A stretch of 21,474 nt of DNA from CAYTYZ01 sp964442385 (lineage in GTDB: Bacteria; Patescibacteriota; Microgenomatia; UBA12405), in the NCBI GenBank assembly GCA_964442385.1, contig CAYTYZ010000017.1, positions 1 to 21,474 of the forward strand, written 5' to 3'. Position numbers and translations under genes: made by a program. The stretch's first letter is position 1, and each line of letters begins with the position of its first letter. This document shows positions 1-6,914 of this stretch, piece after piece. The notes beneath the pieces are model-generated. The model ran no database searches, was not told the origin of the DNA, and saw only the letters and a program-made list of their open reading frames with translations.

Positions 1-1049
1 TAGATACAGTCATCAAGATTACCATCCAAAAAGCTAGTTGTATCACTTGTTTCCCACTTGGTTCTTAAATCTTTTACCATTTTGTAGGGATGCAAGACAT
101 ATGATCTGACCTGTCTACCCCAGCCAGCTATAACAATTTCACCTTTTATATCTTTTTGCTCAGATAGCCTTTTTTCTTCTCTGATCTTCCACAATTCACC
201 TTTCAATATTTGAAGTGCATTAGCTCTGTTTTGTTCCTGAGACCTTTCACTTTGACAAGTTGCCACAATTCCAGTTGGTAGATGAACTATGCGTACTGCA
301 GTAGATACTTTGTTTACATTTTGACCACCATGTCCCCCAGCCCTATAGGCTGAGAATTCTAAGTCAGCAGGGCTGATAGTGATATCATTTAAGTCGTCAA
401 ATACAGGCATAACTTCTACCTTGGCAAAAGATGTTTGTCTTAATGCGGCGGAATTAAAAGGAGACAATCGTACTAGCCTGTGTGTACCAGCTTCATTTTT
501 TAGGTAACCATAGGCATTTTCCCCTATAACCTTGATTACAACGGATTTTATTCCAGCTTCTTCACCTGTGTTGATATTAAGTACTTCAAATTTCCAGTTT
601 CTTCTTTCAAAGTAATGCAAATACATGCGTTCTAACATACTAGTCCAATCCATAGCTTCTGTGCCACCCTGTCCTGCATGAAGCGACAAGAGGGCATTTT
701 TTGTATCGTACTCACCAGATAGATAAGTTTTTACTTCAAGTTCCTGTATTTTTCTAGATAATTTTTTTTCACTATTTGCTAACTCAAGAGCAAGTTCAGC
801 GTCTTTTGAGCTTGACAACATCACTTCTAACTCTTTTAAATTGGTTAGTTCTGTTTGGAGTAGGTAAATATCATCTATGGTCTTGGAAACACTACTTAAA
901 TTTTGACTATCTTGCTGAGCGTTTTGGCCATCTTGCCAAAAATCAGGGTTTAGGGTTTTTTGATAAAGAGAATCTTTCTTTAAAAGTAACCCTGCTAAGT
1001 CTAGTTTTTGGGTTATTCCGTCTAGTTTGAAAGATAAGTCGCTCAACAT
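1..1049 (-). CDS. prfB: Peptide chain release factor 2 (RF2), 3' end cut by window
   Basis: RF2 recognises UGA and UAA stop codons and triggers peptide release at the ribosome. My reading of the minus strand shows the RF signature HAGQGGTEAMDWTSMLERMY, the RF2-specific tripeptide anticodon SPF (in RLVRLSPFNSAALRQ) rather than the RF1 P(A/V)T motif, and the catalytic GGQ loop in RAGGHGGQNVNKVSTAVR. About 349 residues are visible before the window edge, so only a short C-terminal tail is missing. The ATG at 1049-1047 overlaps the stop of the upstream gene (TAATG), which implies translational coupling. Most bacterial prfB genes need a +1 frameshift at CUU-UGA near codon 25. Here the equivalent place reads through in one frame (CTT TTA), so that autoregulatory site is absent. 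Confidence 0.95.
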   Translation of the reverse strand, partial: MLSDLSFKLDGITQKLDLAGLLLKKDSLYQKTLNPDFWQDGQNAQQDSQNLSSVSKTIDDIYLLQTELTNLKELEVMLSSSKDAELALELANSEKKLSRKIQELEVKTYLSGEYDTKNALLSLHAGQGGTEAMDWTSMLERMYLHYFERRNWKFEVLNINTGEEAGIKSVVIKVIGENAYGYLKNEAGTHRLVRLSPFNSAALRQTSFAKVEVMPVFDDLNDITISPADLEFSAYRAGGHGGQNVNKVSTAVRIVHLPTGIVATCQSERSQEQNRANALQILKGELWKIREEKRLSEQKDIKGEIVIAGWGRQVRSYVLHPYKMVKDLRTKWETSDTTSFLDGNLDDCI

Positions 1050-1384
1050 TATTTTTTGATGTTTTCTACTGCTGTTTTATAAAGTTCATCGATTATCATC
1101 AGTTTTATTTCTTTAATTTTCTGCTGTTTATATGGTTCTAAATGTGCGCTGGCTGAGGCTATCTCAGCTGATAGACTGGCAACTTTGGATTGTTTTTCAG
1201 ATGGTATGTTTTGAATTGCAAAATCAATTATGGCACTTGGAGCAGCCTTTAAAGTATCTTTGGGAACTAGATTGAGCAGCTTTAACTTCAACTCTTGTTT
1301 ATTATTATTGCTTAATATTACAAATACAAAACCCACAATAGAAGCAAAAATTAGGGCTCTAAAAAGTGTATTTATAAGACTCAC
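1049..1384 (-). CDS. Small membrane-anchored protein of unknown function
   Basis: I do not recognise this 111-residue protein. Residues about 7-25 (FRALIFASIVGFVFVILS) form one hydrophobic segment, followed by a mostly helical, Lys/Glu/Ala-rich remainder predicted to sit on one side of the membrane. The start is GTG at 1384-1382, preceded five bases upstream by a perfect TATAAT, so the transcript is probably leaderless. Its stop overlaps the start of prfB by one base, so the two are cotranscribed and coupled. That arrangement makes it the promoter-proximal gene of the prfB transcript. No motif links it to release-factor function; a role in translation would be guesswork. Confidence 0.75.
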   Translation of the reverse strand: MSLINTLFRALIFASIVGFVFVILSNNNKQELKLKLLNLVPKDTLKAAPSAIIDFAIQNIPSEKQSKVASLSAEIASASAHLEPYKQQKIKEIKLMIIDELYKTAVENIKK

Positions 1385-1389
1385 AGTAT

Positions 1390-1395
1390 ATTATA
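1390..1395 (-). promoter_or_regulatory. -10 box, leaderless start of the 1384 gene
   Basis: TATAAT on the minus strand ends five bases before the GTG start codon. The expected transcription start falls on or next to the start codon and there is no Shine-Dalgarno sequence. No clear -35 box is visible; the region upstream is the 3' end of the cyclophilin gene. Confidence 0.6.
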
Positions 1396-1398
1396 CCC

Positions 1399-2007
1399 TT
1401 ACTTGGTATAAGAGGATATTTCCAAGATCTTGTCGCCAATTTGAATCTTGTCAACCAGTTCCATACCTGAGATCACTTCGCCAAAATTAACATACTCTTC
1501 ACTTAATTGGCTACAAGTATCTGATGAAAGACAAATGTAAAATTGGCTATCGTTACTAATTTCTTTGTTTGCTGGTGTACGAGCTAACCCCAGGCTGCCT
1601 CTTTTAAATGGTATTATATTTAATTCGGACTTGATAGTTCCACCACCTGTACCGTTTCCCTTCGGATCACCGCCTTGAACTACAAAACCTGGTTCAACCC
1701 GATGAAAAGTTAGGTTGTTATAAAATCCAGTATTGCCTTTTTGCAAAAAGTTTTTTACTGTATTTGGTGCTTCTTTTGAGTACAATTTAACTAAAACCTC
1801 ACCACCGGCAAGCTTTATGGCTGCAACAGTATCCCCTTGCAATATGGGCAAGGTATTTTTTTCGGTTGGTTTTGGATTGCCAGACAAACTTGCAGTTGAA
1901 CCCTCAAGTTCAAGCCCTAGGTCTGTGCTTTTATTTACTGGCGAGGTAGGTTTTGAGCATGAGGCTAGAAATAAGGCTAGGAGTACAAGTGTGGTGATGT
2001 TTTTCAT
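1399..2007 (-). CDS. Lipoprotein peptidyl-prolyl cis-trans isomerase (cyclophilin type)
   Basis: A 202-residue exported cyclophilin that would catalyse proline isomerisation outside the cytoplasmic membrane. The N-terminus is a lipoprotein signal peptide, MKNITTLVLLALFLASC, with lipobox LASC and lipidated Cys17, followed by a Ser/Thr/Pro-rich linker to about residue 55. The cyclophilin domain (about 60-200) shows FHRVEPGFVVQGGDP, in which the Arg of FHR and the Gln of VQGGDP are active-site residues, then GTGGGTI, and LGLARTP...NDSQFYICL near the usual GxxSMA/SQFFI region. Members of this bacterial group often act on secreted proteins. It has its own -10 box inside the end of the C39-like gene, so it may be transcribed separately as well as by readthrough. 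Confidence 0.9.
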   Translation of the reverse strand: MKNITTLVLLALFLASCSKPTSPVNKSTDLGLELEGSTASLSGNPKPTEKNTLPILQGDTVAAIKLAGGEVLVKLYSKEAPNTVKNFLQKGNTGFYNNLTFHRVEPGFVVQGGDPKGNGTGGGTIKSELNIIPFKRGSLGLARTPANKEISNDSQFYICLSSDTCSQLSEEYVNFGEVISGMELVDKIQIGDKILEISSYTK

Positions 2008-2012
2008 AGCTG

Positions 2013-2018
2013 ATTATA
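2013..2018 (-). promoter_or_regulatory. Extended -10 box of the cyclophilin gene
   Basis: TGCTATAAT on the minus strand is an extended -10 (TGn plus perfect TATAAT) five bases upstream of the ATG at 2007. It predicts a leaderless transcript. The box overlaps the stop codon of the preceding gene at 2014. Confidence 0.6.
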
Positions 2019-2622
2019 GCAACACTAATATCCTTTTTGTACCTGATAATATATCTTTTTTGTCTCCACTATCTGGTAGATCATGGTTAGCATCTATTAA
2101 AAGCTGATAGCTATACCGGAAATATGCCCCATTTTTTGTGCCTACATCGTGAACTATAAATTGCTTTTTTACATCATCATAACCGAGCAAGGTCAAGGCA
2201 TGATAATAAGGACCTCCACCTTTAAAATTTTTATTTTCTTTATAAAGTTCCTTACCTGCGGCAGGTATAATTACTGGATTTTTTTGATCAATTTGTGATT
2301 TTAAAAATTTTATCGTAGGATTTCTGTAAACTTTGGGATTGTAACCCAGATGTTTGGCTACTAAGGCCAATTTTTTGATATTAATATCATGGCCCCAACC
2401 TTGCTTTGTTTCATATAAAAATAACTTGTTTAGATCTAAGATAATGGTTTTTTTATCAGGGGTTTGTGATTTTTTGTAGTAATAAGCATTTAGTAGAGCT
2501 GCTTCTTCACAAGCATCTTGCCAAGGTTGATCCCAGTTTCGTTCCGGAGCCTGTTCAACAAAAGTAGTCTTTAAGGTATTGGCTGGTAGACTAAGCTGAT
2601 TTATGAAGCTGGTTAAGATCAT
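2014..2622 (-). CDS. C39-like papain-fold cysteine peptidase (Peptidase_C39_2 type)
   Basis: A 202-residue protein resembling the stand-alone Peptidase_C39_2 family. Visible catalytic elements in order: Gln24 in VEQAPERNW (oxyanion hole), Cys38 in WQDACEEAALLNAYYY (nucleophile), His141 in GGPYYHALTLLGYD, and Asp159 in FIVHDVGTKNG. It has no ABC-transporter or membrane part, unlike bacteriocin-processing C39 proteins, and no clear signal peptide, so location and substrate are unknown. The ATG at 2622 lies inside the end of the bcp gene (32-base overlap in another frame), with a GAGGT five bases before it that could serve as a weak ribosome binding site; the overlap indicates cotranscription with bcp. 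The family call is from motif order, not a search. Confidence 0.75.
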   Translation of the reverse strand: MILTSFINQLSLPANTLKTTFVEQAPERNWDQPWQDACEEAALLNAYYYKKSQTPDKKTIILDLNKLFLYETKQGWGHDINIKKLALVAKHLGYNPKVYRNPTIKFLKSQIDQKNPVIIPAAGKELYKENKNFKGGGPYYHALTLLGYDDVKKQFIVHDVGTKNGAYFRYSYQLLIDANHDLPDSGDKKDILSGTKRILVLL

Positions 2623-3043
2623 TTAGGACCTCTGCAGTGTGGACTAATGGCTTAACATTGTGATACGTTTTTACAAGTTCACCTTTTGAGTTAAATAAAA
2701 ATGAGTCTCTTGATGTCCCCTGGTAAGATTTACCCATAAACTTCTTTTCTCCCCAGACTTTGAAGTCATTAACTACATTCTTGTCAATATCTGACAATAA
2801 ATCAAAGTTCAACTTAAATTTAGTGTGAAATTTTTTGTGTGATTCAACCGAATCAGTACTTATACCCAGTACTACGGCATTTATATTAGTGAAGCTTGGT
2901 AGGTTGGACGAGAGTGTACAAGCTTCTATAGTACAACCAGGAGTATTGTCTTTTGGGTAGAAATACACCAGGACCCATTTTCCAAAATAGTCGGATAAAC
3001 TTATTATTTTGCCGTCTTGATTAGGAAGAGAAAATTGGTACAT
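2591..3043 (-). CDS. bcp: Thioredoxin-dependent peroxiredoxin (BCP/PrxQ family)
   Basis: A 150-residue peroxiredoxin that reduces hydrogen peroxide and organic peroxides using thioredoxin-like donors. The N-terminus FSLPNQDGK, the active site YPKDNTPGCTIEAC with peroxidatic Cys37 and resolving Cys42 (the five-residue spacing of the PrxQ/alpha subgroup), and the Arg of GTSRDSFLF are all present. Length is normal for the family. Its TATAAT lies exactly six bases before the ATG, so the message should start at the start codon. It heads a transcript with the overlapping C39-like gene. A 9-bp inverted repeat covers its start and the divergent promoter region, a plausible site of redox control. Confidence 0.93.
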   Translation of the reverse strand: MYQFSLPNQDGKIISLSDYFGKWVLVYFYPKDNTPGCTIEACTLSSNLPSFTNINAVVLGISTDSVESHKKFHTKFKLNFDLLSDIDKNVVNDFKVWGEKKFMGKSYQGTSRDSFLFNSKGELVKTYHNVKPLVHTAEVLNDLNQLHKSA

Positions 3044-3074
3044 ACAAGTATTATACCGAATTTGCTACTTGTAT
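3042..3074. promoter_or_regulatory. Divergent promoter region with a 9-bp inverted repeat
   Basis: ATACAAGTA (3042-3050) and TACTTGTAT (3066-3074) are perfect inverted repeats separated by 15 bases. Between them lies the bcp -10 box (TATAAT, minus strand, 3055-3050), six bases from the bcp ATG. The same bases read TATTATA on the plus strand, so they could also serve the divergent gene at 3090. The layout resembles an operator for a dimeric regulator, but the regulator is not identifiable. Confidence 0.5.
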
Positions 3075-3089
3075 TCGTGAAATTAATAA

Positions 3090-3422
3090 GTGAAAATTGT
3101 GAAAATGGGAACAGTGTATTCAGAAGCAGCCAAGATTAGAACTGGTTTTAGGTCTGGAAGTGTTGGTCCGGTAGACATTAGAAATACAGTTTATGATCCC
3201 AGTAAGGAATCTTTTAGACAAATGCTTGATAATTATTCTGAGGTTGGAAAGGAGGATTTTGTCGGAAAATATGTCTGTACCGGTGAAACAAAAGGGGAAT
3301 ATGGTGAACCAATTTTTGAGCGCGTAGCGATTATGGTTAGGGGTAGAGTTACCTTTATAGACTCGCTTGGAAGAGTAGAACGAGCTGTAAACAGAAAGAA
3401 AGCGAAAAGGAAGCAAAAATAG
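3090..3422 (+). CDS. Unrecognised small basic protein
   Basis: I do not recognise this 110-residue protein. It has no membrane segment or signal peptide, a central part rich in charged and aromatic residues (YSEVGKEDFVGKYVCTGETK), and a strongly basic tail (RVERAVNRKKAKRKQK) that could bind nucleic acid. The start is uncertain: GTG 3090, GTG 3099 and ATG 3105 are all in frame and none has a Shine-Dalgarno sequence. It is divergent from bcp and ends 16 bases before typA, whose own -10 box begins three bases after this stop. Coding status rests on the open frame, its fit between neighbours and the typical CPR spacing. Confidence 0.6.
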   Translation: MKIVKMGTVYSEAAKIRTGFRSGSVGPVDIRNTVYDPSKESFRQMLDNYSEVGKEDFVGKYVCTGETKGEYGEPIFERVAIMVRGRVTFIDSLGRVERAVNRKKAKRKQK

Positions 3423-3424
3423 TG

Positions 3425-3430
3425 TATAAT
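3425..3430 (+). promoter_or_regulatory. -10 box of typA
   Basis: Perfect TATAAT eight bases upstream of the typA ATG at 3439. Transcription would begin within two bases of, or at, the start codon; no Shine-Dalgarno sequence is present. Confidence 0.55.
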
Positions 3431-3438
3431 TCCCACCT

Positions 3439-5277
3439 ATGCACACATACTCAGACATTCGCAACGTGGCTGTAATAGCCCACGTAGACCATGGGAAGAC
3501 TACTTTAGTTGATGCCATGCTCAAACAAACCCATACTTTTCGCGATAATCAAGTCGAAATGCAGACTGAAAGAATTATGGACAGCAATGTTTTGGAAAGG
3601 GAAAAAGGGATAACAATACTTTCTAAAAATACTTCGGTTTTTTACAAAGATACCAAGATAAATATAATTGACACTCCTGGTCATGCTGATTTCGGAGGTG
3701 AGGTGGAAAGAATTATGAATATGGCAGATGGGGCACTGCTGATCGTTGATGCTGCCGAAGGTCCCCTATCACAGACTAAATTTGTTCTAAAAAAGGCCTT
3801 GGATGCCGGATTAAAAGTAATTTTAGTTATAAACAAAATTGACCGTAAGGATGCTCAGGTAAAAAAAATTCACGCAGATTGCGAGGAACTGTTTTTGTCC
3901 TTGGCTCAAAGCGATGATGTACTGAATTTCCCCACTATTTATGCTATTGGGCGGGATGGAAAAGCCTGGGACCATATGCCAGAGGACTTTAATGAACCAG
4001 GTGACATTTCTCCCCTATTTGAGGCTATTATGAAGACTATCCCAAGTGCAGTAAAAAACGAAGATAAGCCATTTTCTATGGTTGCCTCTGCTTTTGAAAA
4101 AAATGCTTATTTAGGAAAGCTGGCTGTTGGTAGAATATATTCTGGTGTAGTAAAAAAAGGTACAAGCTTATCACTTTTAAGTCCTGATTCTAAAAAAGTC
4201 GGACAGTTTCGAGTAGAAAAAATGTATATAAACGAAGGCGTATCCAAGATAGAAGCAGATGAGGCCAAAACTGGCGAAGTAGTGTATATTACGGCCAATG
4301 ATGATCTAAAAATTGGCATGACTATTTGTGCCAATACAGTTACCCAAGCATTACCCACAATTTTTATAACTGAGCCGACACTGAAAGCTAGTTTTGGACC
4401 AAATACTGGAATATTTGCCAAAGATGAAGCTGATTTTCTCACTAGTCGAGAACTAAAAGCACGCCTTTATTCGTATGCAGAAACAGATTTAGGTATGCGC
4501 ATTGCCGATGATCCTGAAGATAGTATTCGTACTGTAGTTTCCGGAAGGGGTGAATTGCATTTAGCAATTTTAATTGAAAATCTTCGTCGTGAGGGTTATG
4601 CCATGGAAGTTGGTAAGCCAGAAGTAATTTTAAAAGAGATAAATGGTGTTGTATGCGAGCCTTTTAACGAGCTAACTATCCTGTCTTCTGATGAGCATGT
4701 TGGCACAATTACGGCAGAACTTGGCAAAAGAAAAGCCAAGATGCTGGATATGATTAGTGAAAATGGCAATGTAAAAATGATTTTTAAGATTTCTGAAAGA
4801 AATGCCCTTGGGCTTAGATCGATAATGATGACTCAAACCAGAGGGGCAATATCCCTAAGCTATTTGTTTTTAGGTTTTGAGCCGAAAGTTGAAGAAGCCG
4901 GAAGGTTAAGGTCTGGTGTACTGGTCGCTAGCGAAGGTGGGAAGGCCTTGTCATATGGGCTTGATTTAGCCAAGGAGCGAGGAATTCTATTTATTAATCC
5001 AAACGACGGGGTGTACGAAGGCCAAGTCGTCGGACTTAGACCGGTTGAAGGAGATCTAGAAGTTAACATCTGCAAGGGCAAACAACTAACAAATATGCGT
5101 TCTGCTGGAAATGACGATAATATTTCCTTGCCTCCGGCTGTTAAATATTCGATTGAAGAATCGCTTGATTTTATCGAGTCTGATGAGCTTATCGATGTTA
5201 CCCCAAAAACAGTCCGCCTTCGGAAAAGACTTTTAAATAAAACTGACAGAGAAAAAGCTGCCAAAAAGAACAAATAA
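3439..5277 (+). CDS. typA: Ribosome-associated translational GTPase TypA/BipA
   Basis: A 612-residue translation-factor GTPase of the EF-G/LepA superfamily, implicated in ribosome assembly and stress adaptation. Motifs: G1 AHVDHGKT (14-21), G2 GIT (57-59) in REKGITILSKN, G3 DTPGH (78-82), G4 NKID (132-135). Domain II follows (LGKLAVGRIYSGVVKKG), then EF-G-like domains III and V, and the BipA-specific C-terminal region (RSAGNDDNISLPPAVKYSIEESLDFIESDELIDVTPKTVRLRK). Length is normal and the reading frame intact. The stop codon abuts the stop of the convergent gene at 5278 with no bases between, so there is no intergenic terminator. Confidence 0.96.
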   Translation: MHTYSDIRNVAVIAHVDHGKTTLVDAMLKQTHTFRDNQVEMQTERIMDSNVLEREKGITILSKNTSVFYKDTKINIIDTPGHADFGGEVERIMNMADGALLIVDAAEGPLSQTKFVLKKALDAGLKVILVINKIDRKDAQVKKIHADCEELFLSLAQSDDVLNFPTIYAIGRDGKAWDHMPEDFNEPGDISPLFEAIMKTIPSAVKNEDKPFSMVASAFEKNAYLGKLAVGRIYSGVVKKGTSLSLLSPDSKKVGQFRVEKMYINEGVSKIEADEAKTGEVVYITANDDLKIGMTICANTVTQALPTIFITEPTLKASFGPNTGIFAKDEADFLTSRELKARLYSYAETDLGMRIADDPEDSIRTVVSGRGELHLAILIENLRREGYAMEVGKPEVILKEINGVVCEPFNELTILSSDEHVGTITAELGKRKAKMLDMISENGNVKMIFKISERNALGLRSIMMTQTRGAISLSYLFLGFEPKVEEAGRLRSGVLVASEGGKALSYGLDLAKERGILFINPNDGVYEGQVVGLRPVEGDLEVNICKGKQLTNMRSAGNDDNISLPPAVKYSIEESLDFIESDELIDVTPKTVRLRKRLLNKTDREKAAKKNK

Positions 5278-5613
5278 TTATTGCCCTACTTGTGGGTTCG
5301 GGGTAAGTTGTTCAAGATTTAAATCTTTTAGGTTAAAACCAGAGGGTACTTCAAAGAGCTTTGGCTTGGGAATAATTTTGTCCCAATTAATACTGGCCAT
5401 CATAGTTTCCATAATTTTTACAGATGAGGCTAAAATTTGTTTACTAAACAAGGAAAATACCCAGATACTTATTCCCCAAATTAGAATAGTACCCAATGCG
5501 GCACCAAGCGAATGAAGGAAACCAGATAGAAAGCTTTTATAAAGTGGACGTTTGGACTTTTCAAAGTTTTGGTTAAGAAGTTGGAGTTGCGCTAATATTT
5601 CTTGTTCAAGCAT
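5278..5613 (-). CDS. Small membrane protein, possibly DUF5665-like
   Basis: A 111-residue protein with an N-terminal amphipathic helix (EQEILAQLQLLNQNFEK) and one or two membrane segments at about residues 27-60 (SFLSGFLHSLGAALGTILIW, then GISIWVFSLFSKQI), followed by a Pro-rich hydrophilic tail. The pattern resembles the short DUF5665 membrane proteins (GxxxGxGxxLGxxL type), but I cannot confirm this without a search. Its ATG overlaps the stop of the HIT gene (TAATG), so it is translationally coupled to it. Function unknown. Confidence 0.7.
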   Translation of the reverse strand: MLEQEILAQLQLLNQNFEKSKRPLYKSFLSGFLHSLGAALGTILIWGISIWVFSLFSKQILASSVKIMETMMASINWDKIIPKPKLFEVPSGFNLKDLNLEQLTPNPQVGQ

Positions 5614-5999
5614 TACTTATTAAGACATGCTTTGATTTTTTGTGCAATAGTTTCGAAGTCCTGTGGGGTTAAAACAGGGTTGTCCCAGGGAGCCACTTCG
5701 GTCTTGTATACAGGTAAAAGATGAATGTGTGCATGAGGAACTTCCAAGCCCCAGGTTTTTATGGAAACCATTTTTGCATCAAGTGCTTGTAGCTGGGCCT
5801 TGATAATGGGCTGGCAAAAGGTAAAGATACCACCCATATCTTGAACCTCCCAGATCCATTGAACAGGTACTTTGGGGACCACTAAAATATGTCCAGCTGA
5901 TTTTGGTTTATTATCTAGAAAGGCAAAATAATCGTTATCTTCCTTTATTTTGTAACATGGAATTTCACCAGAAATTAGTTTTTCAAAAATTGTTGACAT
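5613..5999 (-). CDS. HIT-family nucleotide hydrolase/transferase (HinT-like)
   Basis: A 128-residue histidine-triad protein; HinT-type members cleave nucleoside phosphoramidates and aminoacyl-adenylates. The start MSTIFEKLISGEIPCYKIKE and the FLDNKPKSAGHILVVPK strand are typical. The triad is VPHAHIHLLP with His89, His91 and His93. The middle (WIWEVQDMGGIFTFCQPII) replaces the more usual LTDEE helix and the protein is slightly longer than typical HinT. A CATAAT box five bases before the ATG suggests a leaderless start; the box overlaps the stop of the upstream gene at 6006. The HIT assignment is firm; the exact substrate is unknown. Confidence 0.92.
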   Translation of the reverse strand: MSTIFEKLISGEIPCYKIKEDNDYFAFLDNKPKSAGHILVVPKVPVQWIWEVQDMGGIFTFCQPIIKAQLQALDAKMVSIKTWGLEVPHAHIHLLPVYKTEVAPWDNPVLTPQDFETIAQKIKACLNK

Positions 6000-6005
6000 A
6001 AAATA

Positions 6006-6326
6006 TTATGTACCTACCCTTACTTCGTATTGGCGGTTTGTGGTATGAAGCAGGGCTGTGTGATAAGGTATTTCCACAGGTGTACTACTAAGATTGACTC
6101 TATTGGTTACAGGAGTATGATCTGACCATTTTACAACATATTCAATTTCGATATTTGCTGGTCCTGAAACTGAAAAATTATTGGGTCCTATTTTAGAAAA
6201 TTTTATATCTTGAAAACGAGCCCTCCCACCTTTTTTTAATCTTTTTTTAAATTCACATCCGGCTGGCAATCCTCCGGAAGTTGGGTTTAAAATTACTAAT
6301 TTAGTCTCTTGTCTGCTTAAAGACAT
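6006..6326 (-). CDS. Unrecognised small beta-rich protein
   Basis: I do not recognise this 106-residue protein. There is no signal peptide or membrane segment. Residues 28-50 are basic (KKRLKKGGRARFQDIKFSK) and the rest alternates polar and hydrophobic residues, ending in HTTNRQYEVRVGT, which suggests a small beta-sandwich. It is divergent from the membrane protein at 6352, shares a promoter region with it, and stops seven bases before the HIT start. A TATAAT lies 11 bases before the ATG, giving a leader of about five bases. Confidence 0.65.
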   Translation of the reverse strand: MSLSRQETKLVILNPTSGGLPAGCEFKKRLKKGGRARFQDIKFSKIGPNNFSVSGPANIEIEYVVKWSDHTPVTNRVNLSSTPVEIPYHTALLHTTNRQYEVRVGT

Positions 6327-6337
6327 ATATGTTATGT

Positions 6338-6345
6338 ATTATACT
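6338..6345. promoter_or_regulatory. Overlapping divergent -10 boxes
   Basis: Minus strand TATAAT (6343-6338) faces the gene at 6326; plus strand TATACT (6340-6345) is exactly six bases before the ATG at 6352. The two hexamers share four base pairs, so one melted region could serve both directions. Confidence 0.5.
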
Positions 6346-6351
6346 AACTTA

Positions 6352-6897
6352 ATGCCATTTGGTCCAATAATTGTAATTTTCCTAAGAGTTGTACTTCCCC
6401 CTATTTGGATTAAAAAGAATCCCCTATGGGGAACAGTAGCTTCATCTTTTTTAGATGCCGCCGATGTTATTATAATTACCCTACTTGGCCTGGGCAACTT
6501 TGCTCCTGGGCAATACCATACCATAGATAAAATATTAGATTTGTTCTTTTTATCCATTAGTTTCTTAACTGTTTTTAGCTGGAAGAATAATTTAGCCAAA
6601 AGAACAGCTATGTTCTTGTTTACATGGAGGGTTATCGGCGTGATTATCTTTGAGTTAAGTCAAATTAGGCCCTTGCTGTTAATTTTTAACAATTTGTTTC
6701 AGGAATTTTTTATTTTTTGGTTGGGTTATATTTATTTTAAGAAAAAAGAATTTTTCAGACCTACGGAATACAAGAAGCTTGTTTTAATATTAGTATTATT
6801 AATTTTTTTTAAATTACCCCAAGAATATATCTTGCACTATGCCCAGGTACAACCGTGGATTTGGTTTCAAACAAATGTATTGCACACCCTGCCTTAG
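6352..6897 (+). CDS. Polytopic membrane protein of unknown function
   Basis: I do not recognise this protein of about 181 residues. It has some five hydrophobic segments, including FGPIIVIFLRVVLPPIW, SSFLDAADVIIITLLGL, LDLFFLSISFLTVFSW, LLLIFNNLFQEFFIFWLGYIYF and LVLILVLLIFFKL, with Lys/Arg-rich loops. An upstream in-frame ATG at 6334 lies inside the promoter; I choose 6352 because TATACT is six bases before it and because it matches the window-wide start pattern. It converges on the 733-residue gene with a 17-base gap. A membrane protein of unknown role is as far as the sequence goes. Confidence 0.75.
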   Translation: MPFGPIIVIFLRVVLPPIWIKKNPLWGTVASSFLDAADVIIITLLGLGNFAPGQYHTIDKILDLFFLSISFLTVFSWKNNLAKRTAMFLFTWRVIGVIIFELSQIRPLLLIFNNLFQEFFIFWLGYIYFKKKEFFRPTEYKKLVLILVLLIFFKLPQEYILHYAQVQPWIWFQTNVLHTLP

Positions 6898-6914
6898 TTA
6901 GGGAAGTAACATTA

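Noticed and set aside
4860..5273. Open frame of 137 codons on the minus strand.
   Set aside because: Antisense to the conserved C-terminal part of typA, with no start signal and Ser/Arg-rich shadow composition.
3439..5277. LepA or EF-G instead of TypA.
   Set aside because: The length of 612 residues and the C-terminal RSAGNDDN...SIEESLDFIESDELIDVTP region are specific to TypA/BipA.
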